Positions 33,600-45,574 of a stretch of DNA of 64,000 nucleotides are shown here, one piece after another. Positions within the stretch are counted from its first letter, which is position 1. Every line of letters starts with the position of its first letter. The stretch is from NCBI GenBank assembly GCA_018417955.1, contig JACTVC010000004.1, forward strand, positions 992,001 to 1,056,000, in the 5' to 3' direction. The translations under genes were made by a program, and so were the position numbers. The notes under the pieces are model-generated. The model was not told the origin of the DNA, searched no databases, and was given only the letters and a program-made list of their open reading frames with translations. Source of the stretch: Laccaria trichodermophora. Taxonomy: Eukaryota > Basidiomycota > Agaricomycetes > Agaricales > Hydnangiaceae.

Positions 33600-34406
33600 T
33601 GCTCAGCTTCTTCCATAACAGTGTCTTTGTCACATGTGATGCTCCCACTCCTGCTCTTGCTGGAAGACTTGCTGACAGAAGAACTAAATGCAGAATGAAT
33701 GATGTATGAGAATTGACATGATCTATTTTTTCATGAGTAATTAAAATATTGAGAAAAATGACTGCATACCCTCAGGTCCTCCAATAAGATGGCAGTTTGG
33801 GAATTTGAGGTTTGCAATATCCTGAGAGAGTGCATCCCAATTCCAACCTGAGTAAATGCCCAAATGGGCTGATTGGGTGTGCACCATGTGAATCCACTGC
33901 ACAGCTTGTTATCCCATGTTCTGAAAATCAGTGAACCACACTTGAATGTTCTCTCACAGCATGTGCCCATAGAGTGGGTTCATACAATCAGGGTCTAACA
34001 CCAATAAAACTGCCAGGTGCTGCATAGCAATGCAATCAAATTGAAATTGAGGAATGTAAGTGCATAGTGTGACAGGCAAAGAAGGGTTGATAAAGATGGA
34101 ATGTGCAGCTGTGTGTGTTATGACTTGTGCTACACAGAATAGTGCCCACCATAACAGGGTGCCAGTGGCAGGGTCAAGCATGTAAAAAAGCTGGCTGTTA
34201 GGAAGTGAAAGAGTGATGAAATCATTGGCAGTGAGGTGATAGTTGAGAGGGTTAATATCATTGATGATGTTGTTCACCAATTGGAAGGGAGATGGAGGTT
34301 GAGCAGGCATATAAACTTCGATGATAGTCCAGCTGTCAAGGTTAAGAAAAATCCTGAACCCCCTTGCTAACTTGGTACAAAATTTTGGCCCATCACCTGA
34401 TGCCAT
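33600..34406 (-). pseudogene. Agaricomycete-expanded hypothetical gene, copy 1
   Basis: A 150-aa frame (34406-33954) begins MASGDGPKFCTKLARGFRIF and contains LSLPNSQLFYMLDPATGTLLWW and LVLDPDCMNPLYGHML. After an intron-like gap, minus-strand sequence around 33970-33770 reads FRTWDNKLCSG and SQDIANLKFPNCHLIGGPEG followed by a GT donor. From memory this matches a common hypothetical family of Agaricomycetes; function unknown. It is convergent with the NLR gene and duplicated with it. A frame change near 33840 suggests decay. Confidence 0.4.
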
Positions 34407-35699
34407 GCAAGGGGGCTTATTTTTGACTTAACAGAACTTACAAGCCAGATTGCCACATGTTTTATTTTTCGCGATTCCAATTGCGGCCCTCCATGCTCAA
34501 ATCCGAGAGGTCTCTCTGAGTTGTTGTTGAGATACCCTGTTATTCAGGGTTGCTTCCACTGTTCCTGAAATTTAACTTCATTGTGTTTGTTCAGATTTTC
34601 ACTCCCAGTCACTGCCCGAATCTGGCCCAAATGGTGGGCAGTTGAAGACTTGGAACTCCAGACACTGCAGCAAATGCCAGTGGTAACGTTCAAGCAACCT
34701 TTGGGTCCCCACTTTCTGCTTTCAACTAGTACTCTATCTGCCACATTGTCTCCTCATGTCTGATCTGGATTCTGGCAGGATGTGAGAACTTGAAGGACCT
34801 AATCAAGACCTAATGTCGATTTACTCCTCTTCTCCATTCACTCTCTGATGTCATTGCCAGCCTCATTGTGATTCCTGATCTACTGACGATCACTACTCCG
34901 GCCTGTCAGGTAAAGACCGGATTCAAACACACATAAGGTAGATGACAACCATACCCTTCCAACATCACGTGCAAAGTGTGACATTTCAATTTAAAGCCTT
35001 AATTATATAGATAATGTCCTAGAATATTTTGAACATGGATCATAGCTAATCAGAAACCATAGAAGTAAGCTGAATATGGATTGCATGGGGTACAAAAAAA
35101 AAGTAAAGGGATAAACTGAAATTTGAGGGAAAAGAAGCAAAAATACTGCACGACACATCAATTTGAGGCGGCAGGTGTGCAAACCCTCCTCAGTAGGCCA
35201 GAATCATCCCTAAACAAAGCAAGTATGTTCAGTCAAGAGCACAGAATTTACAAGGAGGTGATAGACCTAAGAAAAAAGCCAAAACTGTGAAGGAGAATGA
35301 GGGGATTCTGTTTGTAGGTGGTCAACTACTTTAACTGACATGTACCAGAGAATGACAACCCCTGTGCCATCTGGGACCTTCAGGGATCCTTTACAGTCAA
35401 TTTTGGATTGAAATTTGGATGCGACGAAGGCTTTTGATGGACAATCTGAGCTTCAGGAACCACCTAACTGTCAGAAGTCAATGTCAAGCTTCTTCAGCTC
35501 ATTTCAGTGTATCCCACCCATCACAATGGAACCCACATCGGGCACCTATCATAGATTCTGCATCATTGATGAGGCACTTCATGAGGAAACAGACCCTGAC
35601 AGAGCTGGCCTACCCTGTGCTGACATGGGAAATGGTCCTGGGCATGCAGAAGACTTGATGATGGCACAGAAAGTGATTCCAACAGTATCCAAGATGCTC

Positions 35700-37740
35700 C
35701 TGATGATGACGGCAATGAAGCAATTGTTGATGTTGAGGAATTTGAGGGTGTCAACATAAGTATGCTGGAATTGGGAAACAATGCAGCCACTGATGCAACC
35801 TCGCATGATCAAGCATGTATTGACATGACATTGCTGGATGGGAAGGTGAGGGAAGCTCCAACCCTAGACCTGGCAAAGAAGACATTAAAAGATTTGGACA
35901 GCAAGCTGAACCCACCACAAAAAAAAGAGAATGGGCATGTTGATCCTAAAATAAATCCCTTCGTTAGGATAAGGATGGAGGGGATGAGAGCTCTCCTTAA
36001 CTTTTTCACCAACCCCAAATCGGTGACATACCAGAAATGGGGTGCATAATCAATTCAAGCTTCAATATCCCTCAGGCAAGGTACATACTGTGCATGTCAA
36101 CTGCGGAAACTCATGCGACAATTCATTGAAAATTGGAAGATACTCCCCATTAATCCCTATGGTGACTGGAATCAAATGATGCCTGCGGATGAGGATCTTG
36201 CATCTGACATCAACCTCCATCTGCAAGAACTTGGAAAGGATATCACTGCTGGGAAGATTGTGGAATTCTTAGCATGCCCCAAGATTAAACTCAAGCATGG
36301 AATCACAAAGAAAATTTCTTTGTGCACCGCTGAGAGATATTTGAAGCTTCTCGGCTTCTGTTGGATCACTCCAAAGAAGGGACAATACACAGATGGCCAT
36401 GAGTGCGAGGATGTGGTTTGGTACAGGGACAATTGGTTTATGCCAAAAATGAAGGACCTGTTCAGATGTGAAAAGATCTGGTCAACAGAAAACTTACCAG
36501 AGGAGGGGCCCCTGCTGGGTCATCATGTCATAAAATGGCAGCATGACGAAGTAATCTTTTACATGCATGATCGGGGGGAAGAAGATGGTTTCATAAAGAT
36601 GCAACACCAAAGCCATACAAGAAAGGGGAGGGTTGTTCTTTGACGGTAGCTGTGATATAAGATTGGGAGGGAATGCCCAGAGGCCATAGTCAAACAGTGG
36701 TATATAGCTAGATTTGGATATCTTACATCATATATTGATCTTTTGTCTTGAACCACCATCTTGTCAGCAGTCTTGCCATCCTCTTGCACTACATGTAGTG
36801 CTTTGTATATCTGTACTTCCTACAGTATGCATAATCATGTTGGGCCAGCTGAGTATCTTGTAACTGCTCATTGCTCACTCATGGGTGTTGATCCCAGATC
36901 CACCCATTCTTGCCTCCTCCTTCCCTCTTGGCTTCAGCTATGTGAGAAGTTCAGAGTGAACGCTTCACAGTAGCTGTTCTCCTTTCTGTGGATTTTGGGT
37001 GGCTTCAATCTCCCAATGGGAAAGAATCAGCATGTGTTGTGATGAAGCCTGGAAAAAAACAAGGATGGCTATTTCACGTGCGATGAGATCATTGCTCAAG
37101 CTCAGAAAGCAATGGACATCTGCACCAAATATTGGCCCGAACTTGAGCATGTCTTCATTTATGACAATGCACCAACCCATTTGAAGCATCCTGAAGACTC
37201 GCTCTCTGCATGACAGATGCCTAAATACACACCACCCCCAAACCATAATTGGGGAATTGAGGTGACAGAGCATGATCCCATCACCAAAAAGCCAGTCTAT
37301 CTGCCTAATGGATCTCCCAAAACAATCAAGATAAAGATGGGCGATGCTCAGTTTGCTGATGGCATGCCGCAACCCCTCTATTTCCCTGATGGCCACTCCT
37401 GCACAGGGGTATTCAAGGGCATGAAAATAATCTTGGAAGAGTGTGGCTACAAAGACATTGACAAAAAACTTGCACAATGCAAAGATTTTAAATGCCCACC
37501 AGGTGCATGTGACTGCTGTTGCCATCACATCTTATACTATGAGCCAGATTTTGAGCATGTTAGAACAGTCCTGCAAATTGATCACAGCATTTTATGGATG
37601 CATACGAAAATGGCCTAAATGGCCATGAAGTGGCATGGGCAGCAAGAAAATATTGCAGCCACAGAATGATTCCAGAAACACTGATGGCAGACATGGAAAA
37701 GGCCAAGTTGCAAATGCTGGATTCCCCCCAGAACGGTCAA
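35700..37740 (+). pseudogene. IS630/Tc1-like DDE transposase, broken
   Basis: Ordered pieces in different frames match an Agaricomycete DDE family: MEGMRALLNFFTNP, AERYLKLLGFCWITPKKGQY, HDEVIFYMHD (first catalytic Asp region), FIYDNAPTHLKH (second Asp), GMKIILEECGYKD and CKDFKCPPGACDCCC. The tail AYENGLNGHEVAWAARKY follows near 37600. The catalytic-Glu segment expected between about 37580 and 37600 is deleted. Other damage: frameshifts near 36568 and 37055, a TGA near 37212 and the insertion at 36654. Confidence 0.8.
36654..36977. mobile_element. 316-bp insertion in the DDE transposase
   Basis: The 8-bp word GTAGCTGT occurs at 36646-36653 and 36970-36977. Removing 36654-36977 rejoins the transposase frame (SLTVA then VDFGWLQSP). 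No terminal inverted repeat was seen, so the element type is unclear; the 8-bp duplication suggests hAT or a similar family. Confidence 0.65.
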
Positions 37741-37989
37741 GTATTACTGTATATACCTTAGTATTCTCATATCTCCTCCCCCAATTTTCATTCTCCTGCT
37801 TTATAATTCTGTATATACCTTTCCAGTACTAATTCTAATAGTTCTATGGTTGCCGATTCTTTCTAACTTGATGAAATGAATTGTTAAGGCCTTTTCTTTG
37901 ACTTTTCTCAATTCTATCTTCCAAAAAAGGAGTGTTATGTCATGTCACAGAGGGTTGGTTGCATATGGTTGTCATCTACCTTAGGTGAT

Positions 37990-39121
37990 CATGATGATAG
38001 TGATGTCCTGGACTTCTGCAAAAACACCAAAGTCACTTATTTCCAGGTGAGTCAAGATGTTTGCAGGAAAATACCGACTTTATTGATAACTTTGCAGGGT
38101 GCACTTGTGCACGCAGTTGCTACAAACAAAGAGCCAACATCTTGGAAAGCCATGTAGAGTATTGGTGCATCGTCAAATGTGAAAGAAGTGCAGGAAATAC
38201 TTGCTCCGAGAACGGACTTGACCCACGCATCCACCCATGTTAACGTATTCATTAATTTCCAGGCAGCTAGCTTTGGCCTTTGGTGCACAGATCTCAGCAT
38301 TCTATGAACCTCGCATCCTTCAAAGATTTGGAAGCTCAGAAGGACATATCACCGAGGAGTCACCCTGCGCATCACATAAATCATGATTGTCCTGATGCTA
38401 TGCTGTCCAGGACTGGAATTGACATTGAGGGTGCATAATCTTTATGTACAATTTGGCACTCAACGTCCAAACGAAACTTCAAACTCAAGGAAACCAGCCA
38501 GTGTGATGAACTCTCTTTTCGACTCCAAACTTCCACTCAGGCTGTCATTGGGTATAACTTGAACTCACTCCATTCGAGGGGTAAAATTATTCAGAAACCC
38601 CCCTTTCTAGTATAAACCCCTGTTTCTGGCATAACCTTATCCAGAAACCCTGTATAATCAGACAAGCTCTCCCTGAAAATTTGATGGGTTCACCAGCATC
38701 ATGTGATGTCACACGTATACAATGCAAGTTGTTAGTCTTCATTCCTTTCTTCTGTCAGAGTGATTGGTGTTTGCATGCTATGCCTGGCGCTTTAGTTAAG
38801 CTGAGCCCCTACATGCATGCATTTGCTTTCTGCCTCTGACAATAGGTCTTTCTCCTGTGTTTTGTTGCCTTTATTGTGTCTCTGACCCTTTGTTCCAAGG
38901 TTATTTGCAACTCAGTAACATACACAGAGCACCCTAAGTGGAAGACAGTAATGGCACTCAACGTTGTATATGCCTTGAAACGATAGGGGTGCATGCTACA
39001 CGGTTTTGGAGCATAGATGTGATGTCTTATGATCTACATGTTTTCATATTGTATGTTTATCTTATTTATCTCTCACCTGCATCTTTGATTCGTCTCATGA
39101 GTCGACACTGACATTTTTTGC
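37990..39121. other. no supported gene
   Basis: AT-rich spacer between two transposons. No domain or RNA gene was seen. Confidence 0.45.
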
Positions 39122-39154
39122 CAGTGTATCGTGTACTTACCACTCCCTGATGGT

Positions 39155-39430
39155 TTCCATATGGAATGGTGTGTAAACTGTGAAAAAATGGGGAATTTGA
39201 CCATGGAATCTATATGGAATGGTATGGAATGATCATGGAATGATCATGGAGTGGTCCATATGGATTCCATATGCCATTCCATGGAATCCATATGGAATAA
39301 TAACAGTTTTACTATGGATTCTGTGTACTCTTCCATGGACTCCATATGGAATGATGTATAAACTATGATAGATAAAGACTTTGACTATGAGTTCTATATA
39401 CTATTCCATGGAATCCATATGGAATGGTGT
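39155..39430. repeat. subterminal array of CCATATGGAAT palindromes, left
   Basis: About ten copies of ATGGAATCCATATGGAAT-like words in both orientations. Its counterpart lies at 42544-42800. Confidence 0.85.
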
Positions 39431-39599
39431 ATAAACCATGATAAAATGGAGACATGCTAAGGAGAATAGAGACACATGGAACATACCAAGGAGTGTAAAT
39501 ACCTCATAAAAGTTAGAATTTTTCGTCACTTATAAATAGTCACATTTTTCAAATTTTCTTAGATAGAACTACATAAATTTATTGTACTACATTTATTAT

Positions 39600-41579
39600 G
39601 TAAAGGATGGGGAAGTGGTGGGGGGTGAAGGAAGGGGGTAAGTGAGGGAGGGTGAGGGGTGATGAAGGAAGTGGGAGAGAAGGGGGAGTGGTGGATATGA
39701 AGGCAGGGAGACTGATGGAGAGTGAGGGGGTGGAGTGATGAAGGGAGGGGGAGCAATGGAGAGAGGGGGAGTGATGGAGGGGGGATGTGGTATGGAGTGA
39801 TGCAGGGAGGGGGGACTCACTTGGGCTCGTCATTGCCCCTATCCGTTCGTGCTCATGGGTGGTGGGTGCTCGTCATTTGGGGTGGGTGTCGTCATGGTGA
39901 TACGCATTGCACAGGGATGACCGTGAAAGTGCGAAACACACAAACAAGAATCAAGCGTGTTGGGAAAACCCTAAACACTTAAACTCCTACTCACACACAC
40001 ACACACACACTATCACAATCTCAGTGCACAAGTTCAAGGGCCTTTGGTATTGAGAAATACCACTTTTGTCTTCTTAGGTTAGTCTCAAGAGTTTTTGTTC
40101 AAAATGGGTTTTTATTATAAGGTGTGGTTTAGAATAGTTCAATAGAACAAAGTATATCTTTCAGGGAACTTGGTCTCTTAAATGCAAAGTTTTTTGATCA
40201 CAGTTTCTTTTATTAACACAAAACACAACTTTAATTGACTTTTATGACTCCCATGAGTTTTTATTATGTCACTATGCTCCAAAACCAAGGGTACGAGTAC
40301 ACTGTCTCATCTAGAATGATACTGTGTCCTTAAAACCTCTTATTCAAAAGTCTCCAAGCAAGTTGACTCCCAAGCATGCTGGCTTCATTCACACTGTACT
40401 TATCTGACCACGAAGAAATCTCCTTTTAATTGATTACAACTGTCCACCTCCTAAGTCTCTACTTGGAGTGCAACTAGCTGGTCAATGGGGGGCGATTGCT
40501 TGCCTTTTGACCTGCTAGTGCGCTCCTTATATACTCCAGGAACCCCTATCTATGTTTTACATGTGTTTTAATGCAGGATACTTCGGTCCGAATTACAAAT
40601 ATGAAATTTAATGAACGTGTGGTATATTTTGTAGTCTATCTCTGTGAACACTACAGATTTTGTAGTGTTGCATCTTTCATTTTCAAACGCATCAGTGTTT
40701 GATGCGTATGCAGAGTTAGCCAACATAGCTATTCTTAGCTTGGCATGATCTCGTGTGTTTCATTCTATGGTCCAGTTTACTGGTTTGACAGATGACATCA
40801 CAAAATGATTAACATTTCCTGATGCATTGATGCGCATGCGTATGCATTACCAATAGTCTTCGGTCTTTGGTCGTTTCCGAGTTTTTAATTAAAATGCCTT
40901 GTCTTGGCTCGTCTTTTCATTATGGAGGTCAGGAGACACTCCAAAGGTGTTTTCAAATGTCTTTCTTAATTGTTAGGGGGTTCTTATTATATTTCATATA
41001 ATAGAATGTGTCTTTTTCTTATGTTTGTACTTGTGACATTCAGATGCATCAGTCTTTGATGCGTACACGGGAACTGCCGTACATGACTTTCTGAATGGCC
41101 GTGAGCCATGCTAAGTCTTCGTACGTTTACTACCTAGGTGTAGTTTAGTCTTTCAATGTTTCAGACATGCCATTTTAAGCATCTATGTCATCTTTTCTGT
41201 ATTTCTTGTATAAGCACGAGTTTTCACAATTAATCCATTATGTGTTTCTAAACCCTTTGATAGTAATGCAATTCTTCTCCCTGCGTTGGGTGTTTACTCT
41301 AGAGCCTCTTCATGCTCTATTTCATGGTAGGTGAATCTTAGATAGGATCCAAGTATAATGTCACGACGTGTACTGCTGCCAGTTCCAAAGCCTTTGTCCT
41401 ATTTTCAGATTCCATGCATTTGCATTTTTAGTCAACTGCACCGGGTATGCGCATTGACTCTTTGTATCATTGCAATTGTATGTAGTGTATTTATTAGAGA
41501 TGACCTTTATCGGTAAAATCGTTAAAATTGAATTTTATATGGGTGAAATGGTTTCATCCTTATCAATGGGCATCATCAT
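39600..41579. other. interior of the non-autonomous element, no gene
   Basis: A G-rich GGGGAGTGATGGA minisatellite-like stretch (39605-39810), an (AC)n microsatellite near 39993-40010, then AT-rich sequence without an ORF of note. Confidence 0.6.
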
Positions 41580-42360
41580 TCATTGGCGTGGGCAGTCGTT
41601 ATTCATGGGCATGGGCGGTCGTTGGTTGTTGTATTTCATGGGCGGGCATCCGTTTTAGTTCATAGGCGTGCTCGTTGTCGTTTGTGTGTGCTCTCGTTGC
41701 TGGGGTGGGAGTTGTTTTGTGGAAAGTTGTTTTGTGGGCAGTCATTTTGTGGGCAGTTGTCTTCATTTTGTGGGCAGTCATTTCCCTTCATGGGTGCTCA
41801 CGTTGGGGGTGGTAGTGGGTCCTTGTGGCCGTTTATGTTGTTGTTGTGCTGTGTCATGGGTGGTGGACGTTGTTTCATGGGCAGTGGACATGTTTTGTGG
41901 GGAGTGGACGTCGTTTGCAGGTGCTGGACCTCTGTGGGTGGTCGTTTTTGTGGGCACTGGTCATCATTGGTGTGGGGTCATTTTCATTGGTGGGCGCTCA
42001 TTTTTGTCAGTGGGCAGTCGTTGACGTTGGTGTAGTGTGGTGGTGGGCCGTTCTTGGTGATGGGTCCTTGTGGCCGAGCAGATACAGCAAACAATGACCG
42101 ATGTCGTCGTTCATCATCTGGTTGCCATGTCGTGATGTGGCACCTGTTTTTCATGTCAAAAAGGAGAGTGGGTGGGGTGGTTGTTCCCACTTACCTGGGC
42201 TGGGCCCCATCAATGATGTGGTGTGGTCAGCATCATGGTCAGCATCGTCGATGGTGGGTGCTGGTTGTGGTTAATAGTGGTGGGTGCCATGGATGATGGT
42301 GGTGGGAAGCAAGACACAATGTGGCATTGTTTGTGCCACAGGTGGTGCATTTAGAATGAG
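41580..42360 (-). repeat. G/T-rich segment, copy D of the dispersed repeat
   Basis: Contains GTTGCCATGTCGTGATGTGGCACCTG at about 42121, the diagnostic block of copies A and B. On the minus strand it shows the same acceptor (AAACAG before GTGCCAC) and a GTAAGTGG donor upstream. Its place, inside a transposon and next to the tRNA-like module, suggests that the other G/T-rich copies are also remnants of this kind of element. Confidence 0.6.
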
Positions 42361-42403
42361 GGCCGAAGGTGGGTTATATATTCACTTTGTTTTACATGTA
42401 ATA

Positions 42404-42478
42404 CAGCCTTTGTGGCTCAGTGGGCTTCAGTGCTCATATTGTTGAAGATGTTGAGGGTTAAATTCTTCTCTTGGGCGA
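42404..42478 (+). other. tRNA-like module
   Basis: GTGGCTCAGTGGGCT resembles a pol III A box and GAGGGTTAAATTCTT a B box, about 40 nt apart, as in a tRNA. The T-arm only partly pairs, so this is not a functional tRNA gene. It reads toward the AGG end of the element, immediately before the palindrome array. Confidence 0.5.
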
Positions 42479-42543
42479 ATATTTCTTTTTATTTAAATTA
42501 GTAAGAACACTATAAATACAACTATTTATATGTATTCTGATGG

Positions 42544-42800
42544 TATGATGGTGTTCCATGGAATCCTTATGGAATAGTACATGGATTTGCAATATAAATT
42601 CATTGGAAATTCCATGGAATCCACATGGACCACTACATGGAATGTCTATGGAATGGTCCATTCCATATGGACTCCAAATGAACTCCATAGTGGATATGGA
42701 ATTAAAAAATAGCTGGCTTCCCAGCCAAAAATGTGACTATATGGAGTCCATGGAATGAGGTTGGAATCCATCCATTCCATATGGAATCCACATGGAAAAT
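42544..42800. repeat. subterminal array of CCATATGGAAT palindromes, right
   Basis: Repeated CCATGGAATCC/CCATATGGACTCC words in both orientations, mirroring 39155-39430. Confidence 0.85.
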
Positions 42801-42974
42801 AGCGGGGAGTGTAAAGACCTCAGTGTATCAGTTGCCATCATTTATCTATCAAACATTTGGGCAAGGTACCAGGGGACAATTGGAGTGATTATGCCCCTCC
42901 TGTCGGCAGGCACCACATTAGTTTGGCCACCCACATTTTGTGGCTTGCTCACTCCCACCAGCACTCATAGAAGA

Positions 42975-44240
42975 TCATTTGCGACCCCCTCCACCTTGCA
43001 TGCAGCCCTCCAATGCACCTGTTAGACACTGTGTACGTGGCCTTCCCTTGGGATTCAATGTAGGGGGATCATCAAGTGTTCCTTGGTGTGTTGCATCCTC
43101 TCTGTGACCAATTATTCTCAACCCATCATGGAAATACCCACTGTAGGTCATGAAGGCTGTCGACGAGAGCATCAAGTTGCTCTTGTGTTGCACCGCCAAT
43201 AGGAGTGGCCGGATTGCTGCCTGAGCTTCATGGAAGATGGTGCGCGCTGGAATGGTTTGGGTTGCTGTAGAGAAACCTTCAGTGGGAGTAGTGGGGTATT
43301 TTCTAGGGCTCAATGGATTCAAGAGGAGCAATCCAGGTATAGTCGTGATAGATTTTGGGATGGCTCAGGCAACAGCAACATCGTCTAAAGGGCTGTAGAC
43401 ATGGTAGTTATATCCAGATGAGGATTCTGATACCATCTAGAGAAGAAGTACCATTAGAATGTAATAGTGAGCCAGTTGCGAGAACCCCAATACCTTGCAC
43501 AAACCAGACCAATGTGGAACTGGAGACCTTTGGCTTTCATGACAGTGAGAGCCTGAAAGTAATGGCAACAGGGTATGCCAAGATTCATGCCCATGCAGCA
43601 GTCACAGACATATCGATTGTCAGGTAGAACAGCCAGATAATGTGTAGTGCTGGTCCCAAGGTGAGTAATCTGGAGAAGATAGATAACTTGAAGGCCTCAT
43701 CCATTGATAAGATGGAGAAGCCATTTGGTGGAGATAAATGCATTGTCATTTTTGAATTGGAAATAAATCAAAAGACAGTGCTCACCCAGTCATGCATACC
43801 CTCAGGGAGCTGCAAGACTTCGGTTTTGTAGTACATCAATAACTCCATCTGCATGAAGCATGTTTGTAATGCATAAGGTCCTACATGGTCTTGAAGAATT
43901 TTGAGGGGTCCTATGAAGACAGATTCTATGTTGTAGTCATGTTGTCAGCACGGTGACTGCAGAATACACATTATTTTGTTGACAGCCAGAATAAAGAAAC
44001 TTACAAACCTCTCGAACCTGTATCATTTCGTTAACACGTTGGCCATTTGTGTGTTCATTGAGCCTATCAAACAGTTGTTTCAGGCCAGTCCTCAGTCCAC
44101 CTATTGACTTATTCACTCTGTTCTCAGCCTCAACCTGCCCATTGGTCTGTCAGCCCAGGCTGTAGTTTTAGACCAAATTGACCTGGAATGTTCCACCTTA
44201 TTCATTTCCATAGGGAATCCATTTGGCCACTTGGTCAAAA
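42975..44240 (-). pseudogene. MULE-type transposase with SWIM finger, C-terminal half
   Basis: Minus-strand pieces in order: TNGQVEAENRVNKSIGG and QLFDRLNEHTNGQRVNEM (about 44150-44020); ESVFIGPLKILQDHVGPYAL and YYKTEVLQLPEGMHDW (about 43930-43790); RYVCDCCMGMNLGIPCRHYF, a SWIM zinc finger CxC...CxH (about 43610-43550); NPKGRPRTQCLTGALEG near 43050. This order fits MULE-like transposases of Agaricomycetes. Stops and frame changes separate the pieces; the DDE core upstream was not found. Confidence 0.75.
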
Positions 44241-44386
44241 TGCCATGGGCTGTGGAACATTGGAATATTTGAAAAAAAGCCTTTCAAAAATAAAAATTAT
44301 TGCACCTATAATAAAATATACCCCCAGAATATGTATAATATCGTTCTACAGCATCTATTTTTAGCCTGATATGTTTGTAATTTCTT

Positions 44387-44845
44387 ACAAATCTAAATAT
44401 AGCTTACATGTGTTTCATGATTAAAAATTCTCAGAAATGGGATATTCTGGATCACTGATATGTTTTCTGTATGTTTTGTCTACCTAAAGAGCATCCAGAT
44501 ATGTTTTTTCTTGAGATCCAGAATGTTTGTAATTTATTACAAATCTAAATGTAGCTCAGATATGTTTGATGATTCAAAAATCTCATCCTGAATCAGCATT
44601 GATGACTGGTATGTTTTCCTGTATTCTGTGGATGTTTTCTTTTGCCTAATGAGCACCCAAATATGTTTTTTCTAGGGATCCAGAATGTTGGACAGATCTA
44701 AATATAGCTCAGATATGTTTTATGGTTGAAAATTCTTAGAAATGGTACATCCTGGATCAGCATTGTTGACTGGTATGTTTTCTTGTATTCTGTGTATGTT
44801 TTTCTTGCCAAAAGAGCATCCACATATGTTTTTCCATGTCATAAT
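44387..44845. repeat. three tandem copies of a ~153-bp unit
   Basis: Units start ACAAATCTAAAT at 44387 and 44539 and ACAGATCTAAAT at 44692, each followed by a TATGTTTTCTGTAT block and an AGAGCATCCA/GAGCACCCA block. Diverged, AT-rich and non-coding; satellite-like. Confidence 0.75.
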
Positions 44846-45574
44846 TCTTCTAAAAAAGCTGCATTTCATGAGAATATTCCAATTGTAATGATTCTCAGTT
44901 TTCTCCATCAAAACTTGTGTTACAGCTACTCAAAGCTACCAAGTAATCCAGAAATATATTTCTGATTTTTTCAAAAGATTTCCACCTCAATCAGAGGTGT
45001 GGAGATGATGGATGTGCAAGTCATGTTCTGGATGACCTTTTGTTCTTTGATCCTTTCAGGTAACCAATAAATGTCAACAAAGGTAGCATCCTGAGAGAGA
45101 TTCATGTTTGAGGGGCCTCATTCAAGTTAATAACAGAACTAACTCCACATTTCTTCAGTTGCAATTGGTTTCCATCATATAGTATGTGTTTTGTGTTTCA
45201 AATCAGCAGCTTTTCAGATGGATGGCTCAGGTTCCAGCTGGATGATGTTCCCAAAGGTGTTGCCACACAAGTACAAATAGTGTCCCTAGTGCCCAGATCT
45301 TCAAAAGGCATGGTTATTCATCCTCTACACTTGTATCTAATGAAAAATCTACATTTTAGTACTCTTAAAGTAGAACAGAATTTAATCTATCATGTTTTGT
45401 ATTTATGGTGCCCTGGCAAGTGGATGGATGCGACATGGTGAACTTGGATGACACATTTGAAGCTGTAGACAAACAGATGCAAAGTTCTCAAAAAAACATC
45501 AGAAAAACAACAGCTCAGCAAGACCATTTAGTACATCCTCACCAACCCAGGTCTCGTCCAAGAGCTCTCTGAGT

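Larger units (their letters stand above)
27173..34320 (+). repeat. segmental duplication, copy 1
   Basis: Homologous in direct orientation to 56200-61560. It includes the bHLH 5' half, the NLR gene and about 1.7 kb beyond it. About 1.9 kb here (27700-29585) has no counterpart in copy 2. Left edge near 27173 and right edge near 34320 are abrupt. Confidence 0.85.
34936..37981 (+). mobile_element. Tc1/mariner-like DNA transposon, inactive
   Basis: Perfect 18-bp terminal inverted repeats AGGTAGATGACAACCATA (34936-34953 and 37964-37981) each next to TA (34934-34935 and 37982-37983), the classic Tc1/mariner target duplication. 3046 bp, including a 316-bp secondary insertion. It encloses a DDE transposase pseudogene on the + strand. 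Confidence 0.85.
39130..42820. mobile_element. non-autonomous KDZ-related element
   Basis: 3691 bp flanked by the direct repeat CAGTGTAT (39122-39129 and 42821-42828; identity extends to a ninth base). The ends match those of the KDZ element at 47498: here the right end is AGGTCTTTACACTCC and the left CGTGTACTTACCACTCC; there the left is AGGACTTTACACTCC and the right TGTGTACTTTACACTCC. Inside are arrays of TGGAATCCATATGGAAT-type palindromes, a tRNA-like module and a G/T-rich low-complexity segment, but no transposase. Confidence 0.75.

Noticed and set aside
36646..36970. The insertion at 36654 as a functional intron
   Set aside because: Splicing GTAGCT...CACAG joins ACG to TAG and stops translation; the 8-bp duplication explains it as an insertion.
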